Notes: generated by a model not told the origin, from the sequence alone. A stretch of 64,000 bases of DNA from Warburgia ugandensis (GCA_035236585.1 CP141130.1:77819944-77883943); one strand, 5' to 3'. Positions 10,861 through 24,341 are shown, counted from the stretch's first letter. Program-made: numbers and translations.

Positions 10861-12037
10861 TTTATGTTTTGTAGAATTAGATTGTTCAATCCAGGTTGTC
10901 TTGTATTTGGTTCTTTTATTTCTTTTTGCTACTCTATGTGTTTTGTGCTGTGGGTAGATATTATAGAGGCAAGCTATGGCTTAATGGTTGTAATCTCAAT
11001 TTAATATTATCTACCATTCAAGTAAGAAAAAATAAGCCCCTTAAGAAAAGAACCAAAGTTTTAGAAATAGAAAAATGGATGTGAGTCCTCTCCATATTAG
11101 GAATTTTTTGAAAATTTGGAAAAAAAGAACCACTATCCCCTATTTGATATGTTTTAACTGTCTAGGAGTATCTACCAAAGCCATATTTCTTTGTCCCTCT
11201 CCCTAATTTTCCCTATCTATAGCCCATTAGTGGTGCCACTCTCTTATATTCAATTAAGCACCAAGAGATGTTACAATCATACTTTAACAAATTAAAAACT
11301 CACAGGAACTCGAAAGTCAGGCGAGTTGAGTTAACTTGAAGCCACTTGTATGTGACTCAAAAATATTTTATTTTTTAGTATATATATGCACAAACTGAAG
11401 TTAGTTGAACTGGTCAAGACATTCCTATGTTGTCCTTGAAGTCTTGGGTACAAGTCTCTGCCTAAATAAGGCTATTTTAATATGCAATGATTTGACTCGG
11501 CGAGAGACCAGTTGCAATATTGAATAGAATACCTTGGATGAGTTTTTTGAGTTGAGTCAAGAATTTTAGAAATTATTTAGGGTTAGTGCAGGTCCTTTTC
11601 TTTGCCAAAAATCAGCATATATCTGTCAGAAAAGTGTTTAACAAATTAAGGAATGTGATTATATGGGAATGCTAATAACAACTCCGTAAACAACATTACA
11701 TAGAAAACAGAAGGCATTTATGGCCCTTTTTTCTTTAAGCAGTAACAACCATCGTTTGCACAGGGACCTTTCCCTATTAATATAGGCTATTGCACAAAAT
11801 TAAATGAGTCTCCTACCTACGTGACTACACCTTTCTGCCAATAGTAGGCAGGCCTAATTGGTAATGGTGCACTAGACATTCCACTTTCAAGTGCATTCCG
11901 TTGAATGAGAACCAAGCAAAGCCACTCTTTGCTAGGAGATTTTATCAAAACACTGGATAGAGACTTCAGTCAGTTGAACTTCCTTTCTTGTTAGATTCTT
12001 CCTTCCCCAATTTGGGCCCATTTCTAGTCCTTGGCCA

Positions 12038-12040
<3 letters not shown>
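10861..12040. other. No gene recognised
   Basis: AT-rich. A tRNA-like A/B-box pattern near 11400-11465 ('TAGTTGAACTGGTCA' then 'TGGGTACAAGTCTC') could be a relic of another tRNA-derived SINE. Nothing else is identifiable. Confidence 0.4.

Positions 12041-12121
<81 letters not shown>
12041..12121. repeat. (AG)n microsatellite
   Basis: About 80 bp of uninterrupted AG dinucleotides. Confidence 0.99.
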
Positions 12122-12123
<2 letters not shown>

Positions 12124-13423
12124 ACCACATGAATTAATGGAGGACCATATTGAGTGGTTCCAGTGGAGAGGTTGAAGGCAATTTTGTTGTTTTCTTCCAG
12201 AAGTTTGGATAGTTATGGTCCCCAATTTTTTGAGCTATAGTAATAGGTTCCAAGTATATACACTCCTGCATCATATTCTGGTATCTGACTAAGACCAACA
12301 GGGCCTTGTGTCCACCCATCCATTTACATAGAAACTAGAGACAGAAAGTAAAGAAAAAAGCTGAGAAGAAGAAGAATCACATAATGAAAATTTCCACCCA
12401 ACATTCCCCAAGGAGTTTGGAACTTACCAAGGATCCTCATCCTGTACTCACTTCTACTACTGGGCTGTCTGCTAACATCCACAGGTTATCTCTACACCAT
12501 TATTTCGTCCAAGTGGGCCCCTTGTATAAAAAACTTGGGACCCACTTTCAATGATGGGAGCTTTATCTGTCTTTTTTTTTTTTTTTTTGTGGGTCTTAAT
12601 TGAAGGAGTTTCTGTAAATCAGTACATGCATCTGTAGAGGTTTGGTCATTCAATACTGCTTCTCTTCTGGGCCACATCTTGATATACCATGCACCAAAAA
12701 TCTTCTCCATTTGATGATTTTAAGCTCTACTATAATGGAGAGAAAATAGCCAAGCGACAAAATCAATAAATGGGCAAGACTGATCAGACGGTTAAGATCA
12801 TTCGAGTGGAGCAGATTTTGTCCGAGAAGATGGGCAGCCATATGCTTGTCTCATTACCACAAGATTTCTGCAGTTTGACCTATCTTATATCTCGGGCTTA
12901 GTCAGCCTAGCACAACATAAGTTGGAATAGACATTCAATGAGACGAATATCAAGGATGCCCACATCAAGATCCACCCAAACAATCTTTAAAACTGTGCCC
13001 AAGTGTAATAAAACTGGGATAATTAACTCTATCATTTCATCTAAGAATCGGGATGCATAAACAAGTTCATTAATATGCATAATCTTAAATGTGGTGCAAT
13101 AGGGAGAGCTATTAGGATACCTAATTTGGGTTTCCATTAAATCTTCAAATCTTAGTCAGTTACGTGAAATTTAAGCATGCACGATCCAGTTGATGGATGG
13201 TGGATTGGTGGAGTCTGTTAAATGGCAGTTGGGGCCCTTAATCTGGTGATATGTCGTACGTTTAGATCATGGGCTGAAATTTTTTATCATGACAACTGTT
13301 TGTGTGCTAATCCTAGATTAGAAGCTGCTTTTTCTTGACGTTCTCTTCTTCACCGAGTGTCCATTGTGTTTTATCCATCTTTAAGAATTGATCTAAGCAC
13401 CCAAAAAAAAACAAAAAACAAAA
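12122..13423. other. No gene recognised
   Basis: Short ORFs without recognisable motifs, and a 20-base T tract near 12570-12588. Probably intergenic. Confidence 0.4.
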
Positions 13424-13583
13424 GCAGCCATGGTGCACGAAGTTCCCGCATATGTGGATTCCGAGAAAAGGGCGGACCATAAGGGTTAATAGTACACAAT
13501 CTTACCTTGCATTTTGCAAGAGGCAATTTTGATGCCTTAAACCCATGACGTCAAGGTCACACAATGACCAAGACTCCCCTTCT
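13424..13583 (-). repeat. Au SINE copy 7
   Basis: Near full-length minus-strand copy with its T-rich 3' tail seen as an A-rich run at 13402-13423 on the plus strand. TAAGCAC at 13394-13400 and 13586-13592 is a possible 7-bp target duplication. Confidence 0.87.
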
Positions 13584-14316
13584 GATAAGCACTAAAGATG
13601 TTAATTATTGTGATAGTTTCGGCTTATCTTTGGCCCATGTCACAATATACCAAATCAATAGTACCGATCAGCGGACCTAAGCCACATATAAGGTGTGGAT
13701 ATAAAGTGTGCTCAAAATTCTGAGCCTCGCATACCCATAAGCAATCAGTAACCTTGAGAAGAAGTGAACCATGCATCTGGAGGGAGACACGAACGTGACT
13801 CATGTCACCATGTGATCTGTGCCCTAGTTCCACTGCATGGATCTAACGGGCATAGGGCTCCAACTGTATGATCATGGTTAGGCAGTCTTGGTGCCTACTG
13901 ATCGATGTTCCTCAATGCAAAGGCAACACCTGGACCCTTCTGTTGTCTCAGACCGACTCTTACTCGGGTCTCCATCAACCACAACTTCCACTCGGTTACG
14001 TGTGAATCAATCCCAAATGACATGACTAATTATTAATCACCATTCTGATCTTCCTAAGTGCACGTCGACAAGGTGAAGGAGAGTTAAACACGCATTTACA
14101 AACGAAAAAATCCAGATCAACGATGAAAACGCGGTTCACTGCACATGTGAAAGAATAAAGAGGAGCTCAAAAGAATGACAGAAGCAGTATTGTTCATAAC
14201 GTTGATGGGCTTACGTTTGTGACCAGACAGTGTGGGTTGCATTATTCTCTTGTGAGGATAAGGAAATAAAGGAGGATAAACTTGGGACCTCAGAAAAATG
14301 CCATATAAAAACAAAT

Positions 14317-14318
<2 letters not shown>
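13584..14318. other. No gene recognised
   Basis: No repeat or coding feature I can name. Confidence 0.4.

Positions 14319-14380
<62 letters not shown>
14319..14380. repeat. (AG)n microsatellite
   Basis: About 62 bp of uninterrupted AG dinucleotides. Confidence 0.99.
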
Positions 14381-14385
<5 letters not shown>

Positions 14386-15059
14386 ATTTAAGTGAGGATT
14401 GAGATAATGAAGAAGCTTAGCAGCAAGAATGTCCAAGGAGGGAATGATGACAAAGAGAGGGCGTGTCGTCGGCAAAAGCAGCCAAAAGAAATGGAACTTT
14501 TATTTGTCTGGGCTCTTCTCCTTCAACAAAGTGAGGTAGGATAAGAGTTCTTCTGTTTCAGATAGAAAAAACAACTAGAAGCACCCCTTGTATTTGGAGT
14601 CCAGCAAGTCCTGTTCTTGATCAGGCTCAGAACAAGGAAGCCTTGTTTGTGGGTTCCCCAGAATCCTATTTGCTCAATTCTAAACCAAGAACTGGTTTCC
14701 TGGTTAAGATTTTTACAGCTGTCGTGGGATCTCGACAGAGGATCTGATGGCTGGGCCACAACCCAAATGAGTAATTAGCAGGCTTATAAATGGTGAGGTG
14801 AAAGCTGGAAACTGTAGTGCTGTTGCAATCACAGCGACACATGGACGAGTTCCGAGTTAACTCGACAAGTTTTAAAACTATGGTCCATATTACTGGTGGA
14901 AGGACTTTCCTTGCTAGTAAAAGGCTTGGAACAAGGACATGGATTGCAAGAGCAACAGAGAGGAACCCCTCAAAATGTAAAACTTTGGCCTTTCATTTTA
15001 GGAACCCCTAAAAATGTAAGAACGAAACATTTTCTTATGCATACTATTGATGATCCTCA

Positions 15060-15226
15060 GAAGGAGAGCTTTGCCACGACAGTAGAGTTGTTGCCGTGTC
15101 ACCTTGAGATCATTCGTTTGAGCTATGAAAACAGTCACTTATAAAATATTAGGCAAAACTGATATGTAGTCTGCCCCCTTCCTCAGACCCTACATACGTA
15201 GAGCTTCATGCACTAAGCTGCCTTTT
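15060..15226 (+). repeat. Au SINE copy 8
   Basis: Full-length but clearly diverged copy, starting 'AAGGAGAGCTTTGCC' and ending 'AGCTTCATGCACTAAGCTGCC'. The centre is partly shortened. Confidence 0.82.
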
Positions 15227-18200
15227 CTTTTAACCCACTCAACACACACCCTCTCTCTCTCTCCATTGTTGTTAAGGAGGTAGCTTGGGCTAGTATTAAT
15301 TAGTGTTGAAGCGAGTTTTCAAGATAAAAAAATGAAGGTTGAAGGCGAAAGAACTTGGTCTAAGGTTCAAGAAACGCCAACCCAGTCAATATTTGGCGAC
15401 TTCTCATAGCCTGAAGAGTCTTGATCAGGTCTGATGGCCAATCCAAAGGTCCAACACAACCACCACTTAGAATTTCAGACCAGGTGGAGACCTCTAAATG
15501 GTGGGGGGAACCAATCCACCATCCATCAACGGAGTCCTCTGACATATTGCCAAAAGGTGACTCAAATTATTGTTCCATCAAATAGTCCTACCCAAGCCCC
15601 ATGTGGACTTAAAATGGCCAGCTAAAACACCAACTCCTTGCTCTGATTGACTTTCTAGTGTCTGCATGTATTCCGTGGCGGCAATTGCCTAACCACCATG
15701 CACCTAGTCGACCCAAGATCTTCCTGTTACAATAAATTAACACAATATTCGCCCCACGATCTAGTTCAATTAATTCAATCCATTTTAACGTGATCATGAA
15801 CATTGTCATCCTCGTTACCATTATTATATTAAATTTCTTATTCTGAAAGATGAAAAATAATAATAAATTATGAACAATTATTATCACTCTGAAACCATAA
15901 CAATCCACCATCTTAACAAAAAAATAATTATCATAATGCCATCTAATCGGCCCTATTGACAAGAAATCCTAATTATGTGTACGGTGCAGATGGTTCGCAA
16001 CTCATGCAATTATTTAAGCTTCAAAGAGTGATTGGCCTTATAATTTATGCAATATATGCACATAATATATAACAAAACAGCACTCTAGCTAGGCTGGAAA
16101 TCAGATGAACTGTTGGGAAAGTCATATAAATTAATTAAAGGGACATTATTTATTATTTAATGGAAAGTTTAGTACACCTAAACCTCGTATTTATGGAGAC
16201 CCGTGTAATTTTGGCAATCCCAACAGCTGATCATAATTACGCAGCTAATCCTTCATTACGGTGGGGACCAGACATGACCCTTGTATTTTCAGCGACGGTA
16301 TGGTCTTTCATTTAATAATGAAAACGTATAATGGGAAACAAAGGTAGTGACATGTGAGCCCCTTATCTCTACCGGTGGGCCCACACTAAACAGTAAGAAC
16401 GGCTATAACTCGCTCTGAAACCAGGTTCATGAAGATCAGAACCGTTCATATTGTTGGCCTCAACTTAGATACCCAATGTTCTGAAATTATCATATATTAG
16501 ATGATTGTAGTTACTTTCTTTTTATCATCATCAAGACTTTATCTCGATTAAGGGTTGGCCTTTTTTTTTTTTGGGTATAAAATAGGTAATAATGTTCATC
16601 ATCTAACCTAAGATGGAACACGAAAGCTCCTTATACTCTTGTCCTTGTGCGCTTAACTGCATAGTTCTAATAGGATCGCAGAAGGCTTCTATTCATCTTT
16701 AATTTTTTTTCTTTTTTCTTTTTACTTTGCTTTGTCAGGTCATGTGGGTCCCAGTGTAACACTCAGATTACTATGCCGTCTAAGATCTTATTATGCAGTT
16801 GGGCCCGCCAGTTGCCATCTACGGATATTGACAAAGAAAATTTATTAAGGGAAAATATCGGTGGCCAAAACCATACACGTACCCCACCATGACATATGTG
16901 TGTATGTGCTGGGTATTCGCTTGCCATGGAAAAAACCTGTGATGGTCACGAAGTGGCACGACCCTCTCAACACTGGCTGGGGACTAAGAGTCTCTCAACC
17001 CTCATTTCCAGGCTTTTCGTCTAGGCCCTGAAAATATCAGAATGGTAATTACACTGAAAAAATCCGCAGTCCTCTTCCTTGGAGATGTTTTTAGACAGCA
17101 GGCATCTCTTGGCTACGCGTGTCATACAATCCTAGCGGATATACCGTATGCCAGTGTATGTAAGTGGCTAAAAGCATTGTGGGGCCAAGATATTTGCTCA
17201 TCGCATCCGTCCATCTTCTAGGTTTCCTCCTAGATAGGCCAAATTCCTAATCATGCTCACGATTGGATGATCCTAACCTTCCTCTATAAAGTGCAATATG
17301 GACGACCAAAAATCGTCAGATAATGATTTCTTACCCAATCAAAGGTCGAGATTATGCAGACAGTTCCGTACTATAATTACCGTCAGAGCAAAGTTTTACC
17401 TTTCGATCGTGCCATCGGTGGGGTAATGCTCAGCATAAACTACGATCCCAATTGTGCCATCCACCGTCGAATTTCACCTTCATCTCATGATCCTAGCCGC
17501 TTGATCCATCAAAACAACCACCAATTAAAACCAAACCGTCGGTTTTATTTGTTTTGCTACGGCTGAGGGGTCCATCTAATCGTGTGACTATAATAGTGTG
17601 CGCCCTTAGAAGTTCATAGATCTAACGGTAACCTACGTTCCCGGTTTCCGCGTTTCTTGTGATTTCCTAAGGAAATAAAAAGAGTAACCACCTTTCCTTC
17701 AAGGATACGAAAAAATTAGATTCCAAAGTGGAACCCAGTAGACTCCCTCTTTCTCTATCTTCCTTCCTCTTCCAACAAAAAGGCATCCGCTTTATCGTCA
17801 AACTAATAAACAAACGAGAACATGCACGCCCAGGAGAAGTTGCCAGAAGCCGCCGGATTTAGAATAGCTGGTAAAAACACTTCCCTTCCACTGACTCGCG
17901 GACCACCGCACTTTTGAGGATTGTTCTTGTACTACGAGATACCATGGCAAGTGCTGTGAACAGCCCAAACTTTTGCAATGAGGGCCCACCTCATGTGGAT
18001 GATGAAACCGTTCATCCGATTGCTTTATCCTTGGATAATTCTAGCATTTAAAATATCATGCATTTGATCATAGGAAAGGAAAGGTCTGAATTCAACAATA
18101 AGTACGGCTTTTAGGGCACTAGAATCGTCTGTAATTAATTACACAACCAAAAGGGCGCCACAGATCAACCGCTCCGATTTACCGAAGTTGATCCAATTAT

Positions 18201-18400
18201 GCGGAAATTGGCTGTGGATGACAACTTGCAATGGGATCGCGCACTACGATCGTATCTCTCTTTAACTTTTACACATGGCACTTTCTAAATAGAGTGGGTC
18301 CCGATTTCTGACCAAGTGTACCATCCGCCTGATTAAAATTCGTACGCTGAAAAACCAGCCATCAGTATAGTAGTCCGCGTGTACACCTGTCACACAGCCA
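15227..18400. other. Long intergenic interval upstream of the PB1 gene
   Basis: Only short ORFs with no domain similarity. The AT-rich part (15700-16600) gives way to more mixed composition towards the PB1 promoter. No SINE or transposon boundary was recognised. Confidence 0.45.
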
Positions 18401-18553
18401 AAGAAAGCGGTGCGGGCGCAGCGTGACTCTCGTACTTATAAATTTCTAATGGGTTAAAGTAAAAGCGGGTCTCCTATCCGTTGGATTAGTTTTGTGACCA
18501 TTGCGTGTAGAAAGCGAGAGACGTAAAGGAGCCGCTCCTCGTAGCAAAATCCT

Positions 18554-18561
18554 TATAAATA
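18554..18561 (+). promoter_or_regulatory. TATA box of the PB1-domain gene
   Basis: TATAAATA lies 173 bp upstream of the ATG at 18734. Transcription would start near 18585-18595. The predicted leader (about 18590-18733) is pyrimidine-rich and has no ATG before the chosen start, which sits in a good context (AACAGCATGG). Confidence 0.75.
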
Positions 18562-18733
18562 GAGGGTGGAGGGACGATAGGAAGGGCTTGAAGGAGGAGC
18601 TCAAAATACTCTCTCTCCTTTCCTTGTTCAGTCTCCGAGTGCTTCTTCTGTTTTCCCTCTCGAAATTTGAATCGCTTTTTCTCTTTACCTGGATCGGGAA
18701 ATCCAAGAACCTTTTTACCTCAAAAAGAACAGC

Positions 18734-19475
18734 ATGGTTTACCATGACGTCGCCGCCGGCAACAGTAACGTTGTCAAGTTCCTGTGCAGCTATGGCGGCA
18801 AGATTCTCCCACGTTATCCCGATGGCAAGCTCCGTTACGTTGGTGGAGAGACTCGTGTGCTGGCAGTGGACAGATCCGTCCCGTTTCCAGGTCCGTTTCT
18901 CCGTTCTTGATGCCCGTTGCGTTTGTTTTTCTACGATTGCGTATCGGATGTTTGTTTTTGGTTGTGAGCGAAAGAAATCGAGCCGTTTCTTAAATATTTT
19001 TATTGAAGTTTTTCGGTGTTGATCTTGTACAGAGCTTATGGCGAAGCTTCGGGAGCTGTGCGGATCGCCCGTCCGTTTGAGGTGTCAGTTGCCGACGGAG
19101 GATTTGGATGCACTGGTTTCGGTTACTTGCGATGAGGATGTTAGTAATCTGATCGAGGAATACGATCGGGCAAACCGTAAGAGGGATGCTCCGTTAAAGA
19201 TCCGAGCGTTCCTTTTGCCGCCCAAATCGAGCAGTGCGAAAAACTCTCCTCCTGAAACTCCTCCAGCATCGGCGAGATCGTCGCCATCTTTATTCCGATC
19301 ACCTTCCTATCCAGCAGTAGATCGATGCGTGCATCAGATCTCCACCTCGCCGGTGAGATTTCCCTTCCGGTTCGAGAAATCTGCTCCGATGCCCCCTTAC
19401 TACGCTTGCTGTCCGTCAGGAAGCCCTAAGAACAGCAACATCTACCTTGTACACAACGGGAATCACTGGCAATAA
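18734..19475 (+). CDS. PB1 (Phox/Bem1p, octicosapeptide) domain protein, two exons
   Basis: Exons are 18734-18890 and 19033-19475, joined by a 142-bp GT-AG intron (donor after CCAG at 18890, acceptor CAG ending at 19032) in phase 1, giving 199 residues. Residues about 13-113 form a PB1 domain: [15 protein letters not shown] with the conserved basic lysine at residue 15, then [25 protein letters not shown] across the splice, and an acidic stretch [15 protein letters not shown] at the OPCA position. The C-terminal third is Ser/Pro-rich ([19 protein letters not shown]) and probably disordered. PB1 domains mediate protein-protein pairing; the cellular partner of this plant subfamily is not visible from sequence. 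Length and architecture fit the small plant PB1 proteins of about 190-200 residues. The start is chosen because it is the first ATG after the TATA box and begins MVYHDV, as I recall for the family. Confidence 0.93.
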
Positions 19476-20916
19476 CCGTATAAAACTTAAGCAACAAGAT
19501 TACTCTTTTTCTCTCTCTCCCTCGCTCTTCCTCTATATCAGAAAAAAGAACAAAAAAAGAAGGAAAAAGGAAAATCAAAGATCAATCGGTTTTGTTGTAA
19601 CCGGACGATCGGAAAAACTGTATGTCTTGACAAGGACTTCCGACTTGGCGGCCATTTTTAATACGTTTTGTTTGTTTCGGCCTCTGGAATCAAGATTCGT
19701 CATCTTTTGCCTGAGATTGGCGCCATATTTCCCGTTTCATCTGCAACATTTCTTGTTTTGCCTACGCAATCCGTCAGAGAATCTCGCCGTTTTATTAGGT
19801 TTCCGTCCAAAACTCGCCGTTCTCATCCAAATTCCCCATTAAGAACACGTATGAATGTGTACACGTGCCCCGTGATGGCCGTCCAGTGTCAGAAGCCACG
19901 TGAGCCGTATCCCCCGTTCATTTTCCAATCGGATGTATACGTGTCAAGTTAATACCGTAGATTTGCCATCGTGGCATTTAGTTATTCATTGGTATGTGTT
20001 GCAGCATGTCCTTGTCAGCGTTTTACTTGCTTTTCTGACGTTTCTTTAATTACTGACTCTCTTTTGTTTTTCTTTTTTCAGGTTGTTTGGTGAAACTTGG
20101 ATGAAAACCCGGCTGGAGAAGTCCTTTTGACCTTTTCCCAATATTTTAATTATAATTATATTAAATCAATATTATCGAAAAAAGTTACCCAATGAGATAC
20201 CGTTATTTACAGCTCTGCCCTACGTGTGATGGAGGCTTCCACCCCGATATTGTCTCTTTTTCCAAGTCTAGGCTCATTGAATGAGAAATATTTCGGTTTT
20301 TTCTCTGATTTTTGTCTTCTATTTTTTGGGGGACAAAATTGAGGAGAAGACAGGCCAGATAATGCAAAGCCACAACGGATGCATAATGGCGACTGTTTCA
20401 AAATTTTGTCTTGAGGCATGTGCCCAGCCGCTGGGCCTACTCAGTGCATTTCACTGTCAAAGTTTCCAAGAAGATCTCCGGGATAAGATTGGAAACGTAC
20501 TTGTTTTACGCAATTTCTGAACACAGAATAAAATGGCATTGGCCGGATTGATTCGGACCGAGTGGGAAATGGTCAGTTGAACAAGATATGGGTCCCGCTC
20601 TTTTCAATCTATCTGGATCATTGGATGGACTATATACCTGATTTGGTTACAACTTAAAATACCTGCTACCATTGAACAGATTCAGTCGGTAGTATTAATG
20701 TCTGTTGAAGAATAACATGCAGAAGAAGGCCCAAAAACAATGAAAGGTAATAAAGTGAAGTGGAAGAAGACCGTTCTTTTGGAATGAAAACCCATTTCAA
20801 AGTTGTCGGTCAGTAAAAGTCGGTTGAGAAAACAAAGGACGTGTGACCAAACAGAAGAAGGGCATCATCAAACGAAACACATAAATTAAAAGCGATAATA
20901 GAAGAAAAGGAACTGA
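19476..20916. other. 3' region of the PB1 gene, then intergenic
   Basis: The first few hundred bases are T- and A-rich and probably include the 3' UTR and polyadenylation site. An AATAAA at 20527-20532 is the first clear candidate signal I noticed, but it is far from the stop. No further coding feature was recognised. Confidence 0.4.
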
Positions 20917-21044
20917 CACGTAACCGTAAGAGTTGTTGTCATGTGACCGGCCACGGGTTCAAGGCTTTAAATCAGCCTTTTGTAAAAATACAAAATAATA
21001 CTGCCTATTTTAGACCATTGTAGCCCACTCTTTTGGCTGCCTTT
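20917..21044 (+). repeat. Au SINE copy 9, degraded
   Basis: B-box region 'TGTGACCGGCCACGGGTTCAAGGC', then the centre. The 3' third is largely missing. Confidence 0.72.
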
Positions 21045-22131
21045 TACCCGTATGAAAATGGGAATGATATATCCAGAGGCGCCAGAGAGATTGAACCCCT
21101 CTCCATTTAGGGAACACGACAAGAACGAAGAAACGGCCTTTTCCCATCTGGTTGTTCCACGAATAAACTTAAATGAAGATGTTCATTGATTGGGAAGAAA
21201 ACATGGTTTTGGTTTTTCAGTCATTAAACATGGGCCTTCTGCCCTTTACTAAAACAGTACCTTCCCTGCGCGAAATGGGGAACTCTTGATCATTCGGTAG
21301 GGTTGTTGTTGAGGCAGGTTTGAACTTCATTGAACCGGGTAAGGTGGTTCCCCGTCAGGTCGGTTCTTTCCGTTAGACCATTAACAAGTCTGACAAGTTT
21401 GTCGGTTACTTGGGTCTTTTCCAAATTACCAGAAAAACGCGCTTGCAGGCCCTGTGGTGGTCCAAGAAATGTGTGCCACGCACTACAAACAAGAAAAGTG
21501 GGATGCCTAATCTGCTCCGTCTTCTGCTTTCCTACTCTCTGTTAAGGTATTAGGGCGAGTTATTCGCTTGACATTTAAACCCGAGCGGGCTTCTAATTAG
21601 CAATTTCAGGATGTATTGAACTAATTAACGCGTGTTTTTGGACTCTTCTAAGATGTTAGACGAATATCCGCTTAATCTTTCCGGAAGGCTGTATTCTAAT
21701 TAGAATTTTCAGGCTCTGTTGAACGAATCATGTGCCGTAGTTGGCACCAGTAAAAGGTAAATCTGAAGATGCAGCGAATTAATTAATCGCTGAATTCCGC
21801 TTGCAATCCACTGAAGATGCAACGAATTAATTAAAAGGACACATTTTAGCAGCTGTAAATCAAGTGGACCCCGTTTTTCAATGATCACTGCCACTGATCT
21901 TTCGTAATGGATGGCGGGCATATCGAAAACCTTTCTTGTTGAATAATTCTTTTCCTGTTGACTTGTGCAACCACTATTGGATTTTCTAATTGCCCATTTA
22001 AAGCCTCAAATTGAGGCCGAGTGTCTGCCTGGTTGGCAGGAAATGGCAGGAATTAATTTCCAAGAATTTTCTGTGAAGCTGTCTTACACCTTGAAATTGA
22101 ATTATGTCAAAGATTCAAAAATATTGCCAGT
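21045..22131. other. No gene recognised
   Basis: Two near-copies of 'GAAGATGCAGCGAATTAATTAA' (about 21765 and 21812) are the only local repeat seen. Confidence 0.4.
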
Positions 22132-22250
22132 AATTGTAATGGTAAAGTTGTCGTGGTTTGACCTTAAAGTTATGATTTTAAGGCATGAAAAAAGTCTCTT
22201 ATAAAAATATAAGGTAAGTCTGCGTACTAAAGATCCTTGTAATAAGACTC
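22132..22250 (+). repeat. Au SINE copy 10, degraded
   Basis: 'ATGGTAAAGTTGTCGTGGTTTGACC' through 'AAGGCATGAAAAAAGTCTCTT' and the start of the 3' third. The last third is lost. Confidence 0.72.
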
Positions 22251-22934
22251 ACTTTAATTCATTGCTAGCCCCATTCTCACCAATTTGTAATGCACCAAAC
22301 AATATGTCACAGCGGCGTCAACTTCATCCTCCCCAAGCAAGATTACGTATCATCTTAACTTCACCCTCCTCGAGCAAGAAATCTTTGATTACATCCAACA
22401 ATTGTCCTATTAGGTGTGCCCAAAAGTGGGACTGGGGGATCAATCTCGCAGCCTGGAATCTTGTGAACTAGACTTCCGGCCTAGTACAGAGACTGCCAGG
22501 TCCACTGTATTTATGCTAAAATGGTGGAGAAGGATTTACAGGCACACTTGCTGTGACAAGTTCGACCTTCAATGACAAGAAAAGAAGGCAAAAGATCTTC
22601 GTTGTTGAAAGGGATCTTGATGTAGCGCATGGGGTTGTTCCTTCCAATCAATTCTGATCGACAAGCAAACGGGGAAATGATGGGAAAAGAGGGGGCCCTT
22701 TGATTTTTGGTAATTAATGCATGATAACAACTGAGAGACACAGAAATGAAAACGAAACGGGAAAGGAAAAGAGGAGGGCCTAGGCAATGGTCCCAATTAA
22801 TGAGTGAAAAATGACAAAGAAAAACTAAGAAAAAGAAATTTGTAATTTGGCTTGTCGAATCCGAACCATTAGTTTTAGAAGGTTTCTGATCATGATCATA
22901 AATACTCCTTTTCATATGCAATCTGCTTCTCATG

Positions 22935-23153
22935 GGTGGCACAAGTTGTACAAGGGTGGTTTTAATCATGCAGGTCATGAGTTTGAGTCTGCTCAAGGGA
23001 GAATAATTCAGCGAGAATTTAAAAAATATAATCTAAGGAGTGAAAACAGTTTCTTGCAAAATGTAAGATAAGGTTGTGTACTATAAATTCTTTGTGGTCT
23101 ACCTTTTCCTAGACTGTGCATGCATGGCAGTTTTGTGCACTGGCTGTCCTTTC
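22935..23153 (+). repeat. Au SINE copy 11, degraded and interrupted
   Basis: The 5' half (about 22935-22998) is faint. An insertion of roughly 35-40 bp separates it from a clear 3' half at 23038-23153 ('GTGAAAACAGTTTCTTGC', 'TTTGTGGTCTACC', 'TTTTGTGCACTGGCTGTCC'). Confidence 0.65.
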
Positions 23154-23813
23154 TTTAGTTTTGCTGGACGACTTGACTCTACTCAATAACAGTTCTAGTG
23201 AACTCGTCAAGAAACAAGCCATGGCAAATAATTTAGTAAAAGTTGCTTCAACTCGAACACGACTTCTAACAAAGCACGACCCTCATAGGCATGAACTTGG
23301 GCACAAGTTTCTTCAAGTTGCCCACAAGATGATTCGAGTGAAGTGACTCGCACTTAGGTGTAGTCATGGAACCTATCCCTGTGAATTGTTCATCTTCACC
23401 TGATATGAAAATTAGAACCAGCACAATCACTGAATATTCTCGTCTGTCACAATCATTCTTCTGCTTTTCCCTAGAGAGAATACATCACATACTTGCATTC
23501 CTTGCACCATAACTCCAGTACATGTATTAGTCTGCCCAAGGATTTCTTGATCCGTATAAGAATGATCTTAGGCATCAGATTCTTTGTAGCACTGCTTGCT
23601 GCAAGGAGACTGAATTTTGTGTGTAATTGGAGTTGACAAGTTGTTTCCACAGTGAATCTTTGCTCCTAAAAATTTTCAACACCAACATGACCACAAAGCG
23701 ATGCTTGATTTGAGAAGGGCCTACACTGCCCTACAACTTTGTCGAGCCCATAGCCTCTTATTTACAAGACAGGAGAATTAAAGCCATCAGAGCTACATGC
23801 TCGAAATGGATCC

Positions 23814-24149
23814 TCAATTATGATTAATAACACATTTGGTCCCAGCTGATGACAAATAGTTGGGAAGCGCATAAACACATGGCTGCACAAAGTTATCTTC
23901 CTCTGAACAATTAAAAGGGTGTAATACCAGTATATCCCCCAGCTCATTTTGATTCATCAACCTCGTCAAAGACCCTTCGGAATATTCTTGAACAGTGGGT
24001 TTCCATTCCGACGAATCAGAACCTTCTTTGGAAGTATTCCTACATTCATGCAAGGTGATATAAAGTGTGTCAGCAGGTTCATGAAGAACTGCATGGCTTT
24101 GTTTGGTGCTTTGCACAAGTTGGATCATCCACGTTTGAAGTGGGGACAT
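23814..24149 (-). other. Unassigned 111-codon ORF with protein-like composition
   Basis: The ORF reads MSPLQTWMIQLVQSTKQS..., with a Glu/Ser-rich middle (RNTSKEGSDSSEWKP) and a hydrophobic segment LGDILVLHPFN. Composition is more protein-like than most random ORFs here. I recognise no family, an in-frame stop lies directly upstream of the ATG, and no splice partners were seen. It may be a pseudogene exon or chance. Confidence 0.22.
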
Positions 24150-24250
24150 TTACTTCTTTCCATTTGGACTATCCAAATGAATTATAATCTATTGGTCCAC
24201 CAACCTATCACATTCATAATCAAGTTGGATATATGAGTGATGCAGCAATG

Positions 24251-24253
<3 letters not shown>

Positions 24254-24338
<85 letters not shown>
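24254..24338. repeat. (AG)n microsatellite
   Basis: About 85 bp of uninterrupted AG dinucleotides, one of the two longest simple repeats in the window. Confidence 0.99.

Positions 24339-24341
<3 letters not shown>

Noticed and set aside
22511-22996. 161-codon minus-strand ORF
   Set aside because: Low-complexity hydrophobic and Ser-rich reading, no domain, and it overlaps the SINE-derived segment at 22935-22996. Treated as chance.
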